Origin: Lutibacter sp.
Lineage (GTDB): Bacteria > Bacteroidota > Bacteroidia > Flavobacteriales > Flavobacteriaceae
Assembly (NCBI GenBank): GCA_030683995.1
Contig: JAUXPH010000045.1
Location: 1-64,000, forward strand
Length of the DNA: 64,000 bases
Direction of reading: 5' to 3'
This document shows positions 45,518-53,843 of the stretch, in pieces; the stretch's first letter is position 1; each line of letters starts with the position of its first letter. A program made the position numbers and the translations under genes. Under the pieces are notes generated by a model that was not told the DNA's origin, ran no database searches, and was given only the letters and a program-made list of their open reading frames with translations.

Positions 45518-45647
45518 CCTTTGTATGATTTTAATATTTTAACAACGTTGAAATATACTAATTATTTTATAAAACGAGCCATAATAAATTTTGATACAAA
45601 AGAAATGATTAATGGCGAACAGCATCTGTACCAATAAAAAATAAAAT

Positions 45648-46526
45648 TTAAACAGATGAAATTAATTTATTTAATGTATAAACAATCAACGCTTCAACCG
45701 GTTTATAAGGATCTTCACTAAAAGTTCCGTTGGCTCTGTTGGCAATAATGGCGTTCATTGAACAGGCTTCGTGACCCAATAATTTAGCCAAGCCATAAAT
45801 GGCCGAGGTTTCCATTTCAAGATTTGTCACTTTATAACCGTCAAATTCAAAATTGTCGATTTTGCTGTTTAATGACGGATCTTCAAGTGCCAAACGAAGC
45901 ACGCGCCCCTGCGGACCATAAAATCCGCCTGCCGTTGCCGTAACACCAACAAAAACGTTGTCGCTTTTCAATTTTTGTATCAATAATTCGCTGCCTTTCA
46001 CAAGGTAAGGTCTCGATTTTCGCGGACTCCAATTGGTGTGTTTTATAAAAGCATCTTCCATTTCGGGCTCTAAAATTTCTTCACAATCATAAGAATGAAG
46101 CAATCCGTCAAAACCCAATCCGTATTTCGCCAACACAAAACTATCCACAGGAATATCGCTTTGCAAAGAGCCTGAAGTACCAATTCTGACAATATTTAAT
46201 TTGGTATGTGTTGTTTTTACCGTGCGCGATTTTAGGTCGATATTTACCAAAGCGTCAAGCTCATTCATCACAATATCAATATTATCGGGACCGATACCTG
46301 TTGATATTACTGAAATTTTTGTTCCTTTATAAGTACCGGTAATAGTTCTGAATTCTCTTTTTTGAATTTCAAATTCAATAGACTCAAAGTGTGCGGCTAT
46401 TTTTGGAACCCTATTTTGATCACCAACCAAGATAATGTTGGAGGCAATATTTTCGGGTTTTAAATTTAAGTGATACACACTTCCGTCTGAGTTCAAAAAT
46501 AATTCTGATGCTGCTATTTTATTCAT
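45648..46526 (-). CDS. Nucleoside phosphorylase (uridine phosphorylase-like)
   Basis: This 292-residue protein has the PNP/UDP family-1 pattern: NIILVGDQNRVPKIAAHFES, GTYKGTKISVISTGIGPDN, IVRIGTSGSLQSDIPV (phosphate-binding) and VTNLEMETSAIYGLAKLLGH (the Glu-Met-Glu ribose site). It releases bases from nucleosides by phosphorolysis for salvage. Four bases separate it from the SUI1 gene upstream, so they are co-transcribed. Confidence 0.9.
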   Translation of the reverse strand: MNKIAASELFLNSDGSVYHLNLKPENIASNIILVGDQNRVPKIAAHFESIEFEIQKREFRTITGTYKGTKISVISTGIGPDNIDIVMNELDALVNIDLKSRTVKTTHTKLNIVRIGTSGSLQSDIPVDSFVLAKYGLGFDGLLHSYDCEEILEPEMEDAFIKHTNWSPRKSRPYLVKGSELLIQKLKSDNVFVGVTATAGGFYGPQGRVLRLALEDPSLNSKIDNFEFDGYKVTNLEMETSAIYGLAKLLGHEACSMNAIIANRANGTFSEDPYKPVEALIVYTLNKLISSV

Positions 46527-46529
46527 AAT

Positions 46530-46880
46530 TTATCCGCCTACGCGTTTTATATTGTATCCTTCTTTTTTAAGGATTTCCATTATTTTGTCTCTATAATTTC
46601 CCTGAATGATAATTTCATTTTCTTTAACGCTTCCGCCAACACCGCATTTTGTTTTTAACAGTTTTCCCAGATTTTTCAAATCCTCTTCAGCACCCACAAA
46701 ACCCGTAATAACAGTAACGGTCTTTCCTCCTCTTCCTTTATTGGAAAATTTGGCTTCCAAAAACTGTTTTTTAGGCGGCAATAAATCTTGTGCTTCCTCT
46801 TTTTCAAATTCGAAGTTGTCATTTGTCGAAAAAACAAATCCGCCTAAATCTTCTAAACTATTTGATTTTTTCTTACTCAT
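46530..46880 (-). CDS. SUI1/YciH-like translation factor
   Basis: This 116-residue protein has the eIF1-like fold signature in its C-terminal two thirds: TVITGFVGAEEDLKNLGKLL, TKCGVGGSVKENEIIIQG and YNIKRVGG at the end. Bacterial YciH proteins affect start-codon selection or stress translation. The family is normally 100-120 residues. Confidence 0.9.
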   Translation of the reverse strand: MSKKKSNSLEDLGGFVFSTNDNFEFEKEEAQDLLPPKKQFLEAKFSNKGRGGKTVTVITGFVGAEEDLKNLGKLLKTKCGVGGSVKENEIIIQGNYRDKIMEILKKEGYNIKRVGG

Positions 46881-46917
46881 AATAAACTCAAAAAATATCG
46901 GCTAATTTAGGAAAACA

Positions 46918-47091
46918 TTATTTATTATTGACCTTTTTCCAAGCAAATAACAAGGCTGCCAAAAGTTCAAAAACAAGTCCGATGGCCATCAGCAAGTTCG
47001 ATTGTGAATAATCAAACATTTTTGAAATAGCTCCTGCAATAATCAGAAATAGGCCAAATGTTAAAAATGAAACTACTTTGTTTGTCATCAT
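46918..47091 (-). CDS. Small two-helix membrane protein (57 aa)
   Basis: ATG at 47091 overlaps the stop of the upstream gene (ATGA on the minus strand), giving a 57-residue protein starting MMTNKVVSFLTFGLFLIIAG. Two helices flank KMFDYSQSNLL, and the protein ends AWKKVNNK. The helix-turn-helix pattern recalls the GldL-type hairpin of flavobacterial membrane proteins, but similarity is only general. It seems to be co-transcribed with the deleted oxygenase gene. Confidence 0.65.
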   Translation of the reverse strand: MMTNKVVSFLTFGLFLIIAGAISKMFDYSQSNLLMAIGLVFELLAALLFAWKKVNNK

Positions 47092-47435
47092 TTTATCAAG
47101 CCTAATTCTCTTAAACGTTCATTTAAAAAGTCACCCGCTGTAATATCATCATAAACTTTAGGGCGCAATTCATCAATGCATTCTGGCAAACAATTTAATT
47201 TCATCTCATTGATTGGATGTGTGAAAAAAGGAATGGAATATCGTGGTTTTTCCAAATCCTCACGTGGCGGATTTACCACACGGTGAAAAGTTGAGCGCAA
47301 TTTGCTGTTCGAAAAACGCTCTAGAACAAATCCTATTTCTTCATAAGCTTCTCCAATTTCTTTGATAAATTTCTGTTTTCTTGCAGCATCTTCCGACAAG
47401 AAATCGGACAAATCCACACTTGGAATATTTTTCAT
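47088..47435 (-). pseudogene. 2-oxoglutarate/Fe(II) oxygenase with large in-frame internal deletion
   Basis: Residues 1-37 (IPSVDLSDFLSEDAARK, EIGEAYEEIGFV) match the N-terminus of isopenicillin-N-synthase-like oxygenases. Residues 38-115 (LERFSNSKLRSTFHRVVNPP, PRYSIPFFTHP, DITAGDFLNERLRELGLIK) match the C-terminus of the same family. Flavobacterial relatives are a little over 300 residues, so about 200 central residues are missing at a junction near 47324, including the HxD metal motif. Only the distal His (HRV) remains. The reading frame is preserved. The product cannot be an active dioxygenase; it may be a dying gene or a repurposed small protein. Confidence 0.85.
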
Positions 47436-47475
47436 AAATCAAATAGATGTTTAAATTTTTTAAAATAAGAAAAAA

Positions 47476-48174
47476 TTATTTTTCTTTTTTCACAATAGGA
47501 ATTAGGTAACTTAAAGTGTAATTCATCCCAAATCCGGTATCGTTTAAAAACACACTGTTAAAACCGGGAACGTGGAGATTTTTAAAATTCTCAGGTTCTT
47601 TGGTGCTGATCATTTTTTTGAAACTAAAACTAAAACCCAAATATAAATTTTTAAGCGTTTCTGCCTTCATTCCAAAAACCAATTCGGCCCAATGTGCCGA
47701 TAAATCTTTAAATTCGGTGTTTGGTTGCATTTCCACAGGAATAAAATAGGTTCCTTTTACATTTGGCGTGTAACTGTTCAATGTTTGGTTGAACAAACCA
47801 AATCCATAGCGCATTCCAACATAAATTTCATTGGTCATTCCTACCCAGTTTTTATAGGCGTTGTAGTTTACGCCAGCTTTTAGATAAGAACCTTTTGTGG
47901 TAAAATTAATATAATCTTCCTTGGTGATTTTGTCTTCATATCCCAACTCAAAGGCCGCATAATAATTTCTTAAAATTCGAAAATCGCCAACCAATTCCAA
48001 TCCTTTTGTGTCTTCATCCAAAAAGGAAATTATAGGCTTGCTCAAGTCAACGCCAATGCGTATGCCATAACTTTCTTTTGTTTTTATGGTATCAGTTTTT
48101 TGTTGGGCAGTTATTGTTGCCGGAACTAAAAAACTAATGAAAAATAGTAAGGTGAACAGCTGTTTCATTGTCAA
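47476..48174 (-). CDS. DUF6048 family outer-membrane-like protein
   Basis: This 232-residue protein has a signal peptide ending near TITAQQ, followed by alternating beta-strand patterns (YAAFELGYEDK, GSYLKAGVNYNAYKN, EIYVGMRYGFGLFNQTL) and a C-terminal strand. It looks like a small outer-membrane beta barrel of the DUF6048 family found beside DUF6452 and rlmD in flavobacteria. The start codon lies inside the preceding DUF6452 frame (41-base overlap). Met3 is an alternative start. Function unknown. Confidence 0.8.
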   Translation of the reverse strand: MTMKQLFTLLFFISFLVPATITAQQKTDTIKTKESYGIRIGVDLSKPIISFLDEDTKGLELVGDFRILRNYYAAFELGYEDKITKEDYINFTTKGSYLKAGVNYNAYKNWVGMTNEIYVGMRYGFGLFNQTLNSYTPNVKGTYFIPVEMQPNTEFKDLSAHWAELVFGMKAETLKNLYLGFSFSFKKMISTKEPENFKNLHVPGFNSVFLNDTGFGMNYTLSYLIPIVKKEK

Positions 48175-48586
48175 TGGTTGTGTTTTTTAGGGTGTCATTT
48201 TTTATCCAATGTGCGCTTCTGCTTTCTATTTGGAAGTTTTCGAAAATGGTTTTATAGCCGCAAGAACGAGAAACAAATACATCTTTTCTGTCGTAAGTGA
48301 AATTGATTGAATCAATTATGGCACCCGATTTAAATTTATAAAGCGTACTGTTTTGAGTTAAATCCAAAGGAATTGCAATAGAATCCAAAGATTTGTTTTC
48401 ATAAATATTGCCTTTGCCATCGGCAGAAACCGTTAAAGAAGTTACTGGTTTTTTTGTGCCGGGAATTTCATTATTATAAAAAACAACAATCAATTTTGGT
48501 GTGGTGGTTTCAATACAAATATCATCTTTTTCACAATTTATAAGTGTCAAAGACAAGATGAATAGCAATATTAAATATTTTCTCAT
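48134..48586 (-). CDS. DUF6452 family lipoprotein
   Basis: This 150-residue protein has a lipoprotein signal (LSLTLINC, Cys19) followed by EKDDICIETTTPKLIVVFYN, a pattern that recurs in the DUF6452 family. The body is beta-rich with SLTVSADGKGN and CGYKTIF. It overlaps rlmD upstream by four bases and DUF6048 downstream, so all three genes form one operon. Conserved linkage with rlmD suggests no clear role beyond an envelope location. Confidence 0.8.
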   Translation of the reverse strand: MRKYLILLFILSLTLINCEKDDICIETTTPKLIVVFYNNEIPGTKKPVTSLTVSADGKGNIYENKSLDSIAIPLDLTQNSTLYKFKSGAIIDSINFTYDRKDVFVSRSCGYKTIFENFQIESRSAHWIKNDTLKNTTIDNETAVHLTIFH

Positions 48587-50004
48587 AGTTGTTTTGTTTT
48601 TAATTCCAAAAGTACAACATTTTCCACGTGATGTGTTTGTGGAAACATATCTACCGCCTGGGTTTTAATAATGTTGTATTGTTCTTTCATTAACGACAGG
48701 TCGCGGGCTTGTGTTGCCGAATTGCAACTTACGTAAACAATGCGTTTTGGCGAAATTTCCAACAATTTTTCCACCACATTTTTATGCATTCCATCTCGCG
48801 GCGGATCTGTAATTACCACATCTGGCTGTCCGTGATTTTTTATAAAACTGTCGTTAAAAACATCTTTCATATCTCCGGCAAAAAATTCGACATTGTCAAT
48901 ATTGTTCATTTTCGCATTTTGTTTTGCATCTTCAATGGCTTCGGGAACCGACTCAACGCCAATCACTTTTTTGGCGTTTTTGGCCACAAATTGCGCAATG
49001 GTTCCGGTGCCGGTATAAAAATCGTACACAATTTCATTGCCGGTTAAATTGGCAAAATCACGCGTAATTTTGTACAATTCGTAGGCTTGTGCAGAATTTG
49101 TCTGATAAAATGATTTTGCCCCAATCTTAAATTTAAGTCCTTCCATTTCTTCAAAAATATGAGCTCTTCCGCTGAACAACATAATATCTTGGTCGTATAA
49201 AGTGTCGTTTCCTTTACCATTAATCACATATTGAAGCGAAGTAATCTGCGGAAATTCCTGAATTAGTGCATTCAATAATGCTTCCCTTTTTTCTTTTTCT
49301 TCCTGCAAAAATTGAACCACCACCATCATTTCTCCCGTTGATGAAATGCGAATCATTATGGTGCGCAAAAGTCCGGATTGTTCCCGCGGATTGTAAAATT
49401 CCAGTCCGTTTTTTATTCCGAATTCCTTGACAAAATTTCTGATTTGATTGGAAGGATCTTCTTGTAAATGGCATTTTTCAATGTCCAAAATTTTATCCCA
49501 CATTCCTGCAATATGAAAACCGCAGGCATTTCGGTTGTCAATTTCTTCTGTGGAATTTATTTCTTCCAATGTTAACCATCTACTATTGGAAAAAGAAAAT
49601 TCCATTTTATTTCTGTAGAAATACTGTTTTTCACAACCTAAAATAGGCGTTGGCTCAGGCAATTCCAAATGACCGATGCGTTTTAAGTTGTTGATGACTT
49701 CCTTCTCTTTATAGGCCAATTGATGTTCATACCCCATATCCTGCCATTTGCAACCGCCGCAAAACTGAAAATGTTGACAAACAGGTTCAACGCGTTTTTC
49801 AGAATATTTATGAAATTTTATGGCTGTGCCTTCAAAATAGGCTTTCCTTTTTTTGCCTGTTTTAATGTCCACGATATCACCCGGAACCGCATTGGATAAA
49901 AAGATAACACATCCGTCTGGCGCCTTTGCAATCGTTTTGCCTTGGGCTCCTGCATCGATCACTTCAATGTTTTCAAAAATAAATTGCTTGTTTTTTCTTG
50001 CCAT
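48583..50004 (-). CDS. rlmD: 23S rRNA (uracil-C5)-methyltransferase RlmD-like
   Basis: This 473-residue enzyme has an N-terminal TRAM domain (about 10-66) and an Fe-S cluster motif with Cys76, Cys82 and Cys85 in CQHFQFCGGCKW. The C-terminal SAM methyltransferase domain contains YDFYTGTGTIAQF, ITDPPRDGMH and the catalytic Cys in YVSCNSATQARDL. It methylates U1939 or a related uridine of 23S rRNA; RlmD and RlmC cannot be told apart by eye. A TACATTTG box lies 5-12 bases before the ATG, so the transcript may be almost leaderless. Confidence 0.92.
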   Translation of the reverse strand: MARKNKQFIFENIEVIDAGAQGKTIAKAPDGCVIFLSNAVPGDIVDIKTGKKRKAYFEGTAIKFHKYSEKRVEPVCQHFQFCGGCKWQDMGYEHQLAYKEKEVINNLKRIGHLELPEPTPILGCEKQYFYRNKMEFSFSNSRWLTLEEINSTEEIDNRNACGFHIAGMWDKILDIEKCHLQEDPSNQIRNFVKEFGIKNGLEFYNPREQSGLLRTIMIRISSTGEMMVVVQFLQEEKEKREALLNALIQEFPQITSLQYVINGKGNDTLYDQDIMLFSGRAHIFEEMEGLKFKIGAKSFYQTNSAQAYELYKITRDFANLTGNEIVYDFYTGTGTIAQFVAKNAKKVIGVESVPEAIEDAKQNAKMNNIDNVEFFAGDMKDVFNDSFIKNHGQPDVVITDPPRDGMHKNVVEKLLEISPKRIVYVSCNSATQARDLSLMKEQYNIIKTQAVDMFPQTHHVENVVLLELKTKQL

Positions 50005-50008
50005 TTTG

Positions 50009-50016
50009 CAAATGTA
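50009..50016 (-). promoter_or_regulatory. Putative -7 element immediately before rlmD
   Basis: The minus strand reads TACATTTG, followed by C, ending only four bases before ATG 50004. If used, it would give a leaderless or nearly leaderless mRNA. Confidence 0.45.
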
Positions 50017-50035
50017 CCATTTTTAGCATAAAAAA

Positions 50036-50058
50036 AGCATCCCGAATTTCGGGATGCT
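50036..50058 (-). terminator. Terminator after the small cytochrome c gene
   Basis: AGCATCCCGA (50036-50045) pairs perfectly with TCGGGATGCT (50049-50058) around a three-base loop. On the minus strand it is followed by seven T. Confidence 0.9.
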
Positions 50059-50081
50059 CTCAAATAATAATTTTAACTTGA

Positions 50082-50501
50082 TTATTTTACGCTGCTCATA
50101 TAAACTGCCAATGCAGCAAGCTCTTCTGAGGTTAAGTTTTTTACAAAACCATCTAAATTAGCTTTCATAATGGCAACTTGGCCTGGGTCTGTATCTACAA
50201 TTGCAGGAGATTCACCTTTTAAGAAAGCAACAATGTTTGCTCCTTTTTCGGTGTAGACTTTATTGATGTCTTTAATTGATGGTCCAATTACTTTGGCATC
50301 TGGTTGGTGACAAGTCACGCAAGTTTTCGATGTAAATAATTCCTTTCCCAACACAAGATAATCATCCGACGTTTTAATTTTTCCTTCGGCCGGCGCTTCA
50401 ACAGGCGCTTCAACTTCTTTTTTCACTTCTTCTTTCTTTGTTTCGCCACAGCTTACAAAAAAGAAAGCTGCCAAACCTAATATCAATATCGATTTTTTCA
50501 T
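50082..50501 (-). CDS. Monoheme c-type cytochrome lipoprotein
   Basis: This 139-residue protein has a lipoprotein signal (FFVSC, Cys18), an acidic/Lys/Glu/Pro linker (KKEEVKKEVEAPVEAPAEG) and a class I cytochrome c domain. The heme motif is CVTCH (about residue 56) and a Met in VAIMKAN or VYMSSV serves as axial ligand. It probably sits in the periplasm as a mobile or anchored electron carrier. It has its own promoter-like box (50528-50535) and terminator. Confidence 0.88.
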   Translation of the reverse strand: MKKSILILGLAAFFFVSCGETKKEEVKKEVEAPVEAPAEGKIKTSDDYLVLGKELFTSKTCVTCHQPDAKVIGPSIKDINKVYTEKGANIVAFLKGESPAIVDTDPGQVAIMKANLDGFVKNLTSEELAALAVYMSSVK

Positions 50502-50527
50502 TTTTTAAAATTTTATTTTTAGTTAGG

Positions 50528-50535
50528 CAAATTTA
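50528..50535 (-). promoter_or_regulatory. Putative -7 element for the small cytochrome gene
   Basis: The minus strand reads TAAATTTG, a TAnnTTTG match, 26 bases upstream of ATG 50501. Confidence 0.5.
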
Positions 50536-50739
50536 TTCAATTAATTTCAATGAGTATGTAATTTTTACCATAAACTTTACAATAATTTGCCGATCTCTTT
50601 CCAAAGGCAATTTTACAATTAAAATAAACAATTAAGGCTATTTATAAGTTTGAAATATTTTGTAATTTGCACAAAATATGAGGATGATTTCTCTCCTAAA
50701 GGAGGAATTTAGGATTTTAAAATATAATTTTTTTACAAG

Positions 50740-51981
50740 ATGGTTTCAGAAAAAATTTCATCACATCAGGCTATTGATTTAGAAAATAATTACGGGGCAC
50801 ATAATTACCATCCATTGCCGGTAGTTTTAACCAGAGGAGAAGGCGTGTATGTTTGGGATGTGGACGGCAAGTGTTATTACGACTTTTTGTCGGCGTATTC
50901 AGCTGTTAATCAAGGGCATTGCCACCCAAAAATAATTAAAGCATTAAATGACCAAGCAAATACTTTAACATTGACTTCCAGGGCGTTTTATAATGATGTG
51001 CTTGGGAAATATGAAAAATATGTGACCGAATTTTTTGGTTTCGACAAAGTTTTACCAATGAATACGGGTGCGGAAGCTGTTGAAACTGCCATTAAACTAT
51101 GCAGAAAATATGCTTATGAGAAAAAAGGAATTACAGAAAATCAGGCACAAATAATTGTTTGCAAGAATAATTTTCACGGTCGGACAACCACCATCATTTC
51201 ATTTTCAAATGATGAAGAAGCGCGCAGAAACTTTGGGCCATTTACAGAAGGTTTTATAAAAATTGATTACAATAGTATTGAGGCACTTGAAGAGGCTTTA
51301 AAATCGAGCAAAAATATTGCCGGATTTTTAGTGGAACCCATTCAGGGAGAAGCTGGCGTTTATGTGCCGACCGAAGGTTATTTGGCTAAAGCAAAAGCTT
51401 TGTGTGAAAAATACGGCGTCTTATTTATTGCCGATGAAGTGCAAACCGGTATCGCAAGAACAGGAAAATTATTGGCTGTAAATCACGAAAATGTTGTTCC
51501 TGACATTTTAATTTTAGGAAAAGCATTGAGTGGCGGCGTTTATCCGGTATCAGCAGTTTTGGCCAATAATCACATTATGGAGGTCATAAAACCCGGACAA
51601 CACGGATCCACTTTTGGCGGAAATCCTTTGGCTGCCGCTGTGGCCATTGCCGCGCTAAAAGTGATTAAAGATGAAGATTTAGCAGAAAATGCCGACAAAT
51701 TGGGAAAACTTTTCAGAAGTGAAATGCAAAAATTTATAGAAACGCAAACACTCATCAAAATGGTACGCGGAAAAGGTTTGTTAAACGCCATTGTGATTAA
51801 CGACACTGAAAACAGCTCAACGGCCTGGGATATTTGTTTAAAATTGCGCGACAATGGCTTATTGGCAAAACCAACCCACGGCAATATTATTCGTTTTGCG
51901 CCACCTTTGGTAATGAATGAAACACAATTATTGGATTGCGTTGCGATCATTAAAAAAACAATTACAGAGTTCAAATCATAA
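50740..51981 (+). CDS. rocD: Ornithine aminotransferase
   Basis: This 413-residue class III PLP enzyme converts ornithine and 2-oxoglutarate to glutamate semialdehyde and glutamate. Family segments are complete: [54 protein letters not shown] and [15 protein letters not shown] with the PLP-binding lysine. It stands alone between a hairpin-rich leader (CTCCTAAAGGAG at 50693-50704) and a terminator. Both flanks carry CTCTCC/GGAGAGG-type words of a dispersed repeat. Confidence 0.95.
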   Translation: MVSEKISSHQAIDLENNYGAHNYHPLPVVLTRGEGVYVWDVDGKCYYDFLSAYSAVNQGHCHPKIIKALNDQANTLTLTSRAFYNDVLGKYEKYVTEFFGFDKVLPMNTGAEAVETAIKLCRKYAYEKKGITENQAQIIVCKNNFHGRTTTIISFSNDEEARRNFGPFTEGFIKIDYNSIEALEEALKSSKNIAGFLVEPIQGEAGVYVPTEGYLAKAKALCEKYGVLFIADEVQTGIARTGKLLAVNHENVVPDILILGKALSGGVYPVSAVLANNHIMEVIKPGQHGSTFGGNPLAAAVAIAALKVIKDEDLAENADKLGKLFRSEMQKFIETQTLIKMVRGKGLLNAIVINDTENSSTAWDICLKLRDNGLLAKPTHGNIIRFAPPLVMNETQLLDCVAIIKKTITEFKS

Positions 51982-52060
51982 AATTTAACTTTTAAACCCT
52001 ATCCCCAGCCCTTTCCAAGGAGAGGGAGTTTTATTTGGAATTAAAATCATATTTAGAACA

Positions 52061-52090
52061 AAAAAATCGGAGCGAAAACTCCGATTTTTT
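52061..52090. terminator. Bidirectional terminator between rocD and the convergent gene
   Basis: A perfect 12-bp stem, AAAAAATCGGAG (52061-52072) with CTCCGATTTTTT (52079-52090), encloses a six-base loop with T and A runs on both sides. Confidence 0.92.
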
Positions 52091-52109
52091 TTGTTCATTA
52101 ATTTAATAT

Positions 52110-52493
52110 CTATAAATATTTCAGGAAGAAATCCATCATTTTTTCTTTAAGCTGGTAATGCATATTCACAAATGTTTTCATTTCGTCTTTTAACAATACC
52201 TGTTTTTCGTGATATAGCGCCTCATTATTTTTTTCAATTTTACCTTGATGTGCCAATTCTCTCCTTTTCATTCTAATTCTATGCCTTAAATGACCCATAA
52301 CTTCTCGTTCACGGATTATTTTATTTTGAAAACCTTCTAATTGAACCAGAACATCAGTGCCCGGATTCCGCATCACAATATGCTCTAACTTTTCTTCAAA
52401 ATAATCCATTTCACTTTCTTGAAACTTCAACTCTCTTTTCCAAACATCCAGGTTGAAGTTCAGATCACTTAAGAATACTAACTGACTTTCCAT
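52110..52493 (-). CDS. Hypothetical coiled-coil protein (127 aa)
   Basis: This 127-residue protein has no signal peptide and is almost wholly helical and charged, with heptad-like stretches (WKRELKFQESEMDYFEEKLE, LRHRIRMKRRELAHQGKIEK). I do not recognise the family. It resembles small cytoplasmic coiled-coil proteins of flavobacteria. It has its own terminator and stands alone. It could be a scaffold or a regulator. Confidence 0.6.
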   Translation of the reverse strand: MESQLVFLSDLNFNLDVWKRELKFQESEMDYFEEKLEHIVMRNPGTDVLVQLEGFQNKIIREREVMGHLRHRIRMKRRELAHQGKIEKNNEALYHEKQVLLKDEMKTFVNMHYQLKEKMMDFFLKYL

Positions 52494-52618
52494 TTTCGAA
52501 TCGGTTTTAATTTATATTAGGCTAAATTTCGTCATTTTCTTTTAATTTCCTATTGATAAAAATCATAGAAATTGCATAAAGAAAACTGTTGATAAAACTT
52601 GTCCGATAAATTTACAAA

Positions 52619-52650
52619 AAAAGCGTTTTAAAATAAATTAAAACGCTTTT
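52619..52650 (-). terminator. Terminator after the MacAB-like operon
   Basis: AAAAGCGTTTTA (52619-52630) pairs with TAAAACGCTTTT (52639-52650) around an eight-base loop, just after the adaptor gene. Confidence 0.85.
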
Positions 52651-52672
52651 AAATTTGCAGTAAAATTGATTT

Positions 52673-53788
52673 TTAATTATTTTCTTTTTCTTCTTCCTCT
52701 TTTTTAGAAGTTTTATTCCAAATTTTTATGTCATCTTTGATGGTAACACCCGATAAAATTTCTACATTAACACCATCTGAAATACCAAGATCCACGTCTC
52801 TTCTTTCAAATTTTTGATCGCCAACTTTAACTTCAACATAAGGTTTTTCTGTTTTTTTGTCAAATTGCAACAAGGCTTCTTTTATGGAAAGCACACTGTC
52901 TTTCTTTTCCAAAACGATATCGGCATTTGCGCTATAGCCCGCTCTCACAAAAAATTCATCATCCAAAGTGACATCGCCTTTAATTTTAAATTGCACCGCG
53001 CCATTCTCTTCTGTTCCTTTTGGCGCGATAAAATTCAATTTTGCCGGATATTTTTTCTTTTCAATGGCACCCAATGAAACTTCCAAAACGGTACCCTTTT
53101 TTATTTTCCCCACTTCAGCTTCATCAACCCTGCCTTCAAAAATCATTTTTGTCATATCAGCAATGGTTGCAATGGTGGTTCCTGCATTAAAAGTATTGCT
53201 CTCAATCACCTGATTTCCTATACGCACCGGAATTTCCAATACAGTACCAGAAATTTCAGCTTTCACATAAGTATTCGCTGTTTCTCCCATTCCGGCGGCT
53301 GAACCCTTTTTAATAATATCCAAATTATTTTGGGCATTGTTTAATTCAGCTCTTGCACTATTGAAGTTTAATTCCGTTGCTTCAAATTCTTGTTTAGAAA
53401 TCACCCCTTTTTCAAACAAGCCTTTATTTCTTTCGTATAAAGTTTTGGTATTGTTATAACGCAATTGAGCTGTTCTCACATTGCCTTGAGCGCTATTTAA
53501 GGATTGTACGTTTGGCACAACCCTAATTGTGGCTATTAAGTCGCCAACCTTAACTTTTGCACCTTCTTCCACATAAATACGATCAATAATTCCCGAAACT
53601 TTTGGTTTTAGTTCTACTTCTTCCAAAGGAATTACTTTTCCTGTAGCCACTGTTTTTCTGACAATATTGGTTATAAATGCTTTTTCTGTTTCATACTCAA
53701 TAGGAGATTTGCTGTTTTTTGCCCCAAACCAAGCCAAAACAGCGATAAGTGCTACTCCTATGGCTCCAAAAATTATAGTTTTTTTCAT
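52673..53788 (-). CDS. macA: HlyD/MacA-type periplasmic adaptor
   Basis: This 371-residue membrane-fusion protein has an N-terminal signal/anchor helix (IGVALIAVLAWFGA), a biotinyl-lipoyl-like domain (VEEGAKVKVGDLIATI), a helical hairpin (about 85-165) and beta-barrel parts. It is the last gene of a four-gene operon with one ATPase and two MacB-like permeases. In such systems the adaptor links the permease to an outer-membrane factor such as TolC, which is not encoded here. Cargo may be a peptide, drug or lipoprotein. Confidence 0.88.
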   Translation of the reverse strand: MKKTIIFGAIGVALIAVLAWFGAKNSKSPIEYETEKAFITNIVRKTVATGKVIPLEEVELKPKVSGIIDRIYVEEGAKVKVGDLIATIRVVPNVQSLNSAQGNVRTAQLRYNNTKTLYERNKGLFEKGVISKQEFEATELNFNSARAELNNAQNNLDIIKKGSAAGMGETANTYVKAEISGTVLEIPVRIGNQVIESNTFNAGTTIATIADMTKMIFEGRVDEAEVGKIKKGTVLEVSLGAIEKKKYPAKLNFIAPKGTEENGAVQFKIKGDVTLDDEFFVRAGYSANADIVLEKKDSVLSIKEALLQFDKKTEKPYVEVKVGDQKFERRDVDLGISDGVNVEILSGVTIKDDIKIWNKTSKKEEEEKENN

Positions 53789-53843
53789 TAGTGATTGATT
53801 TTCAGTTTATTTTATTTTATTTAATTGTTAATTGTCAATGGAT

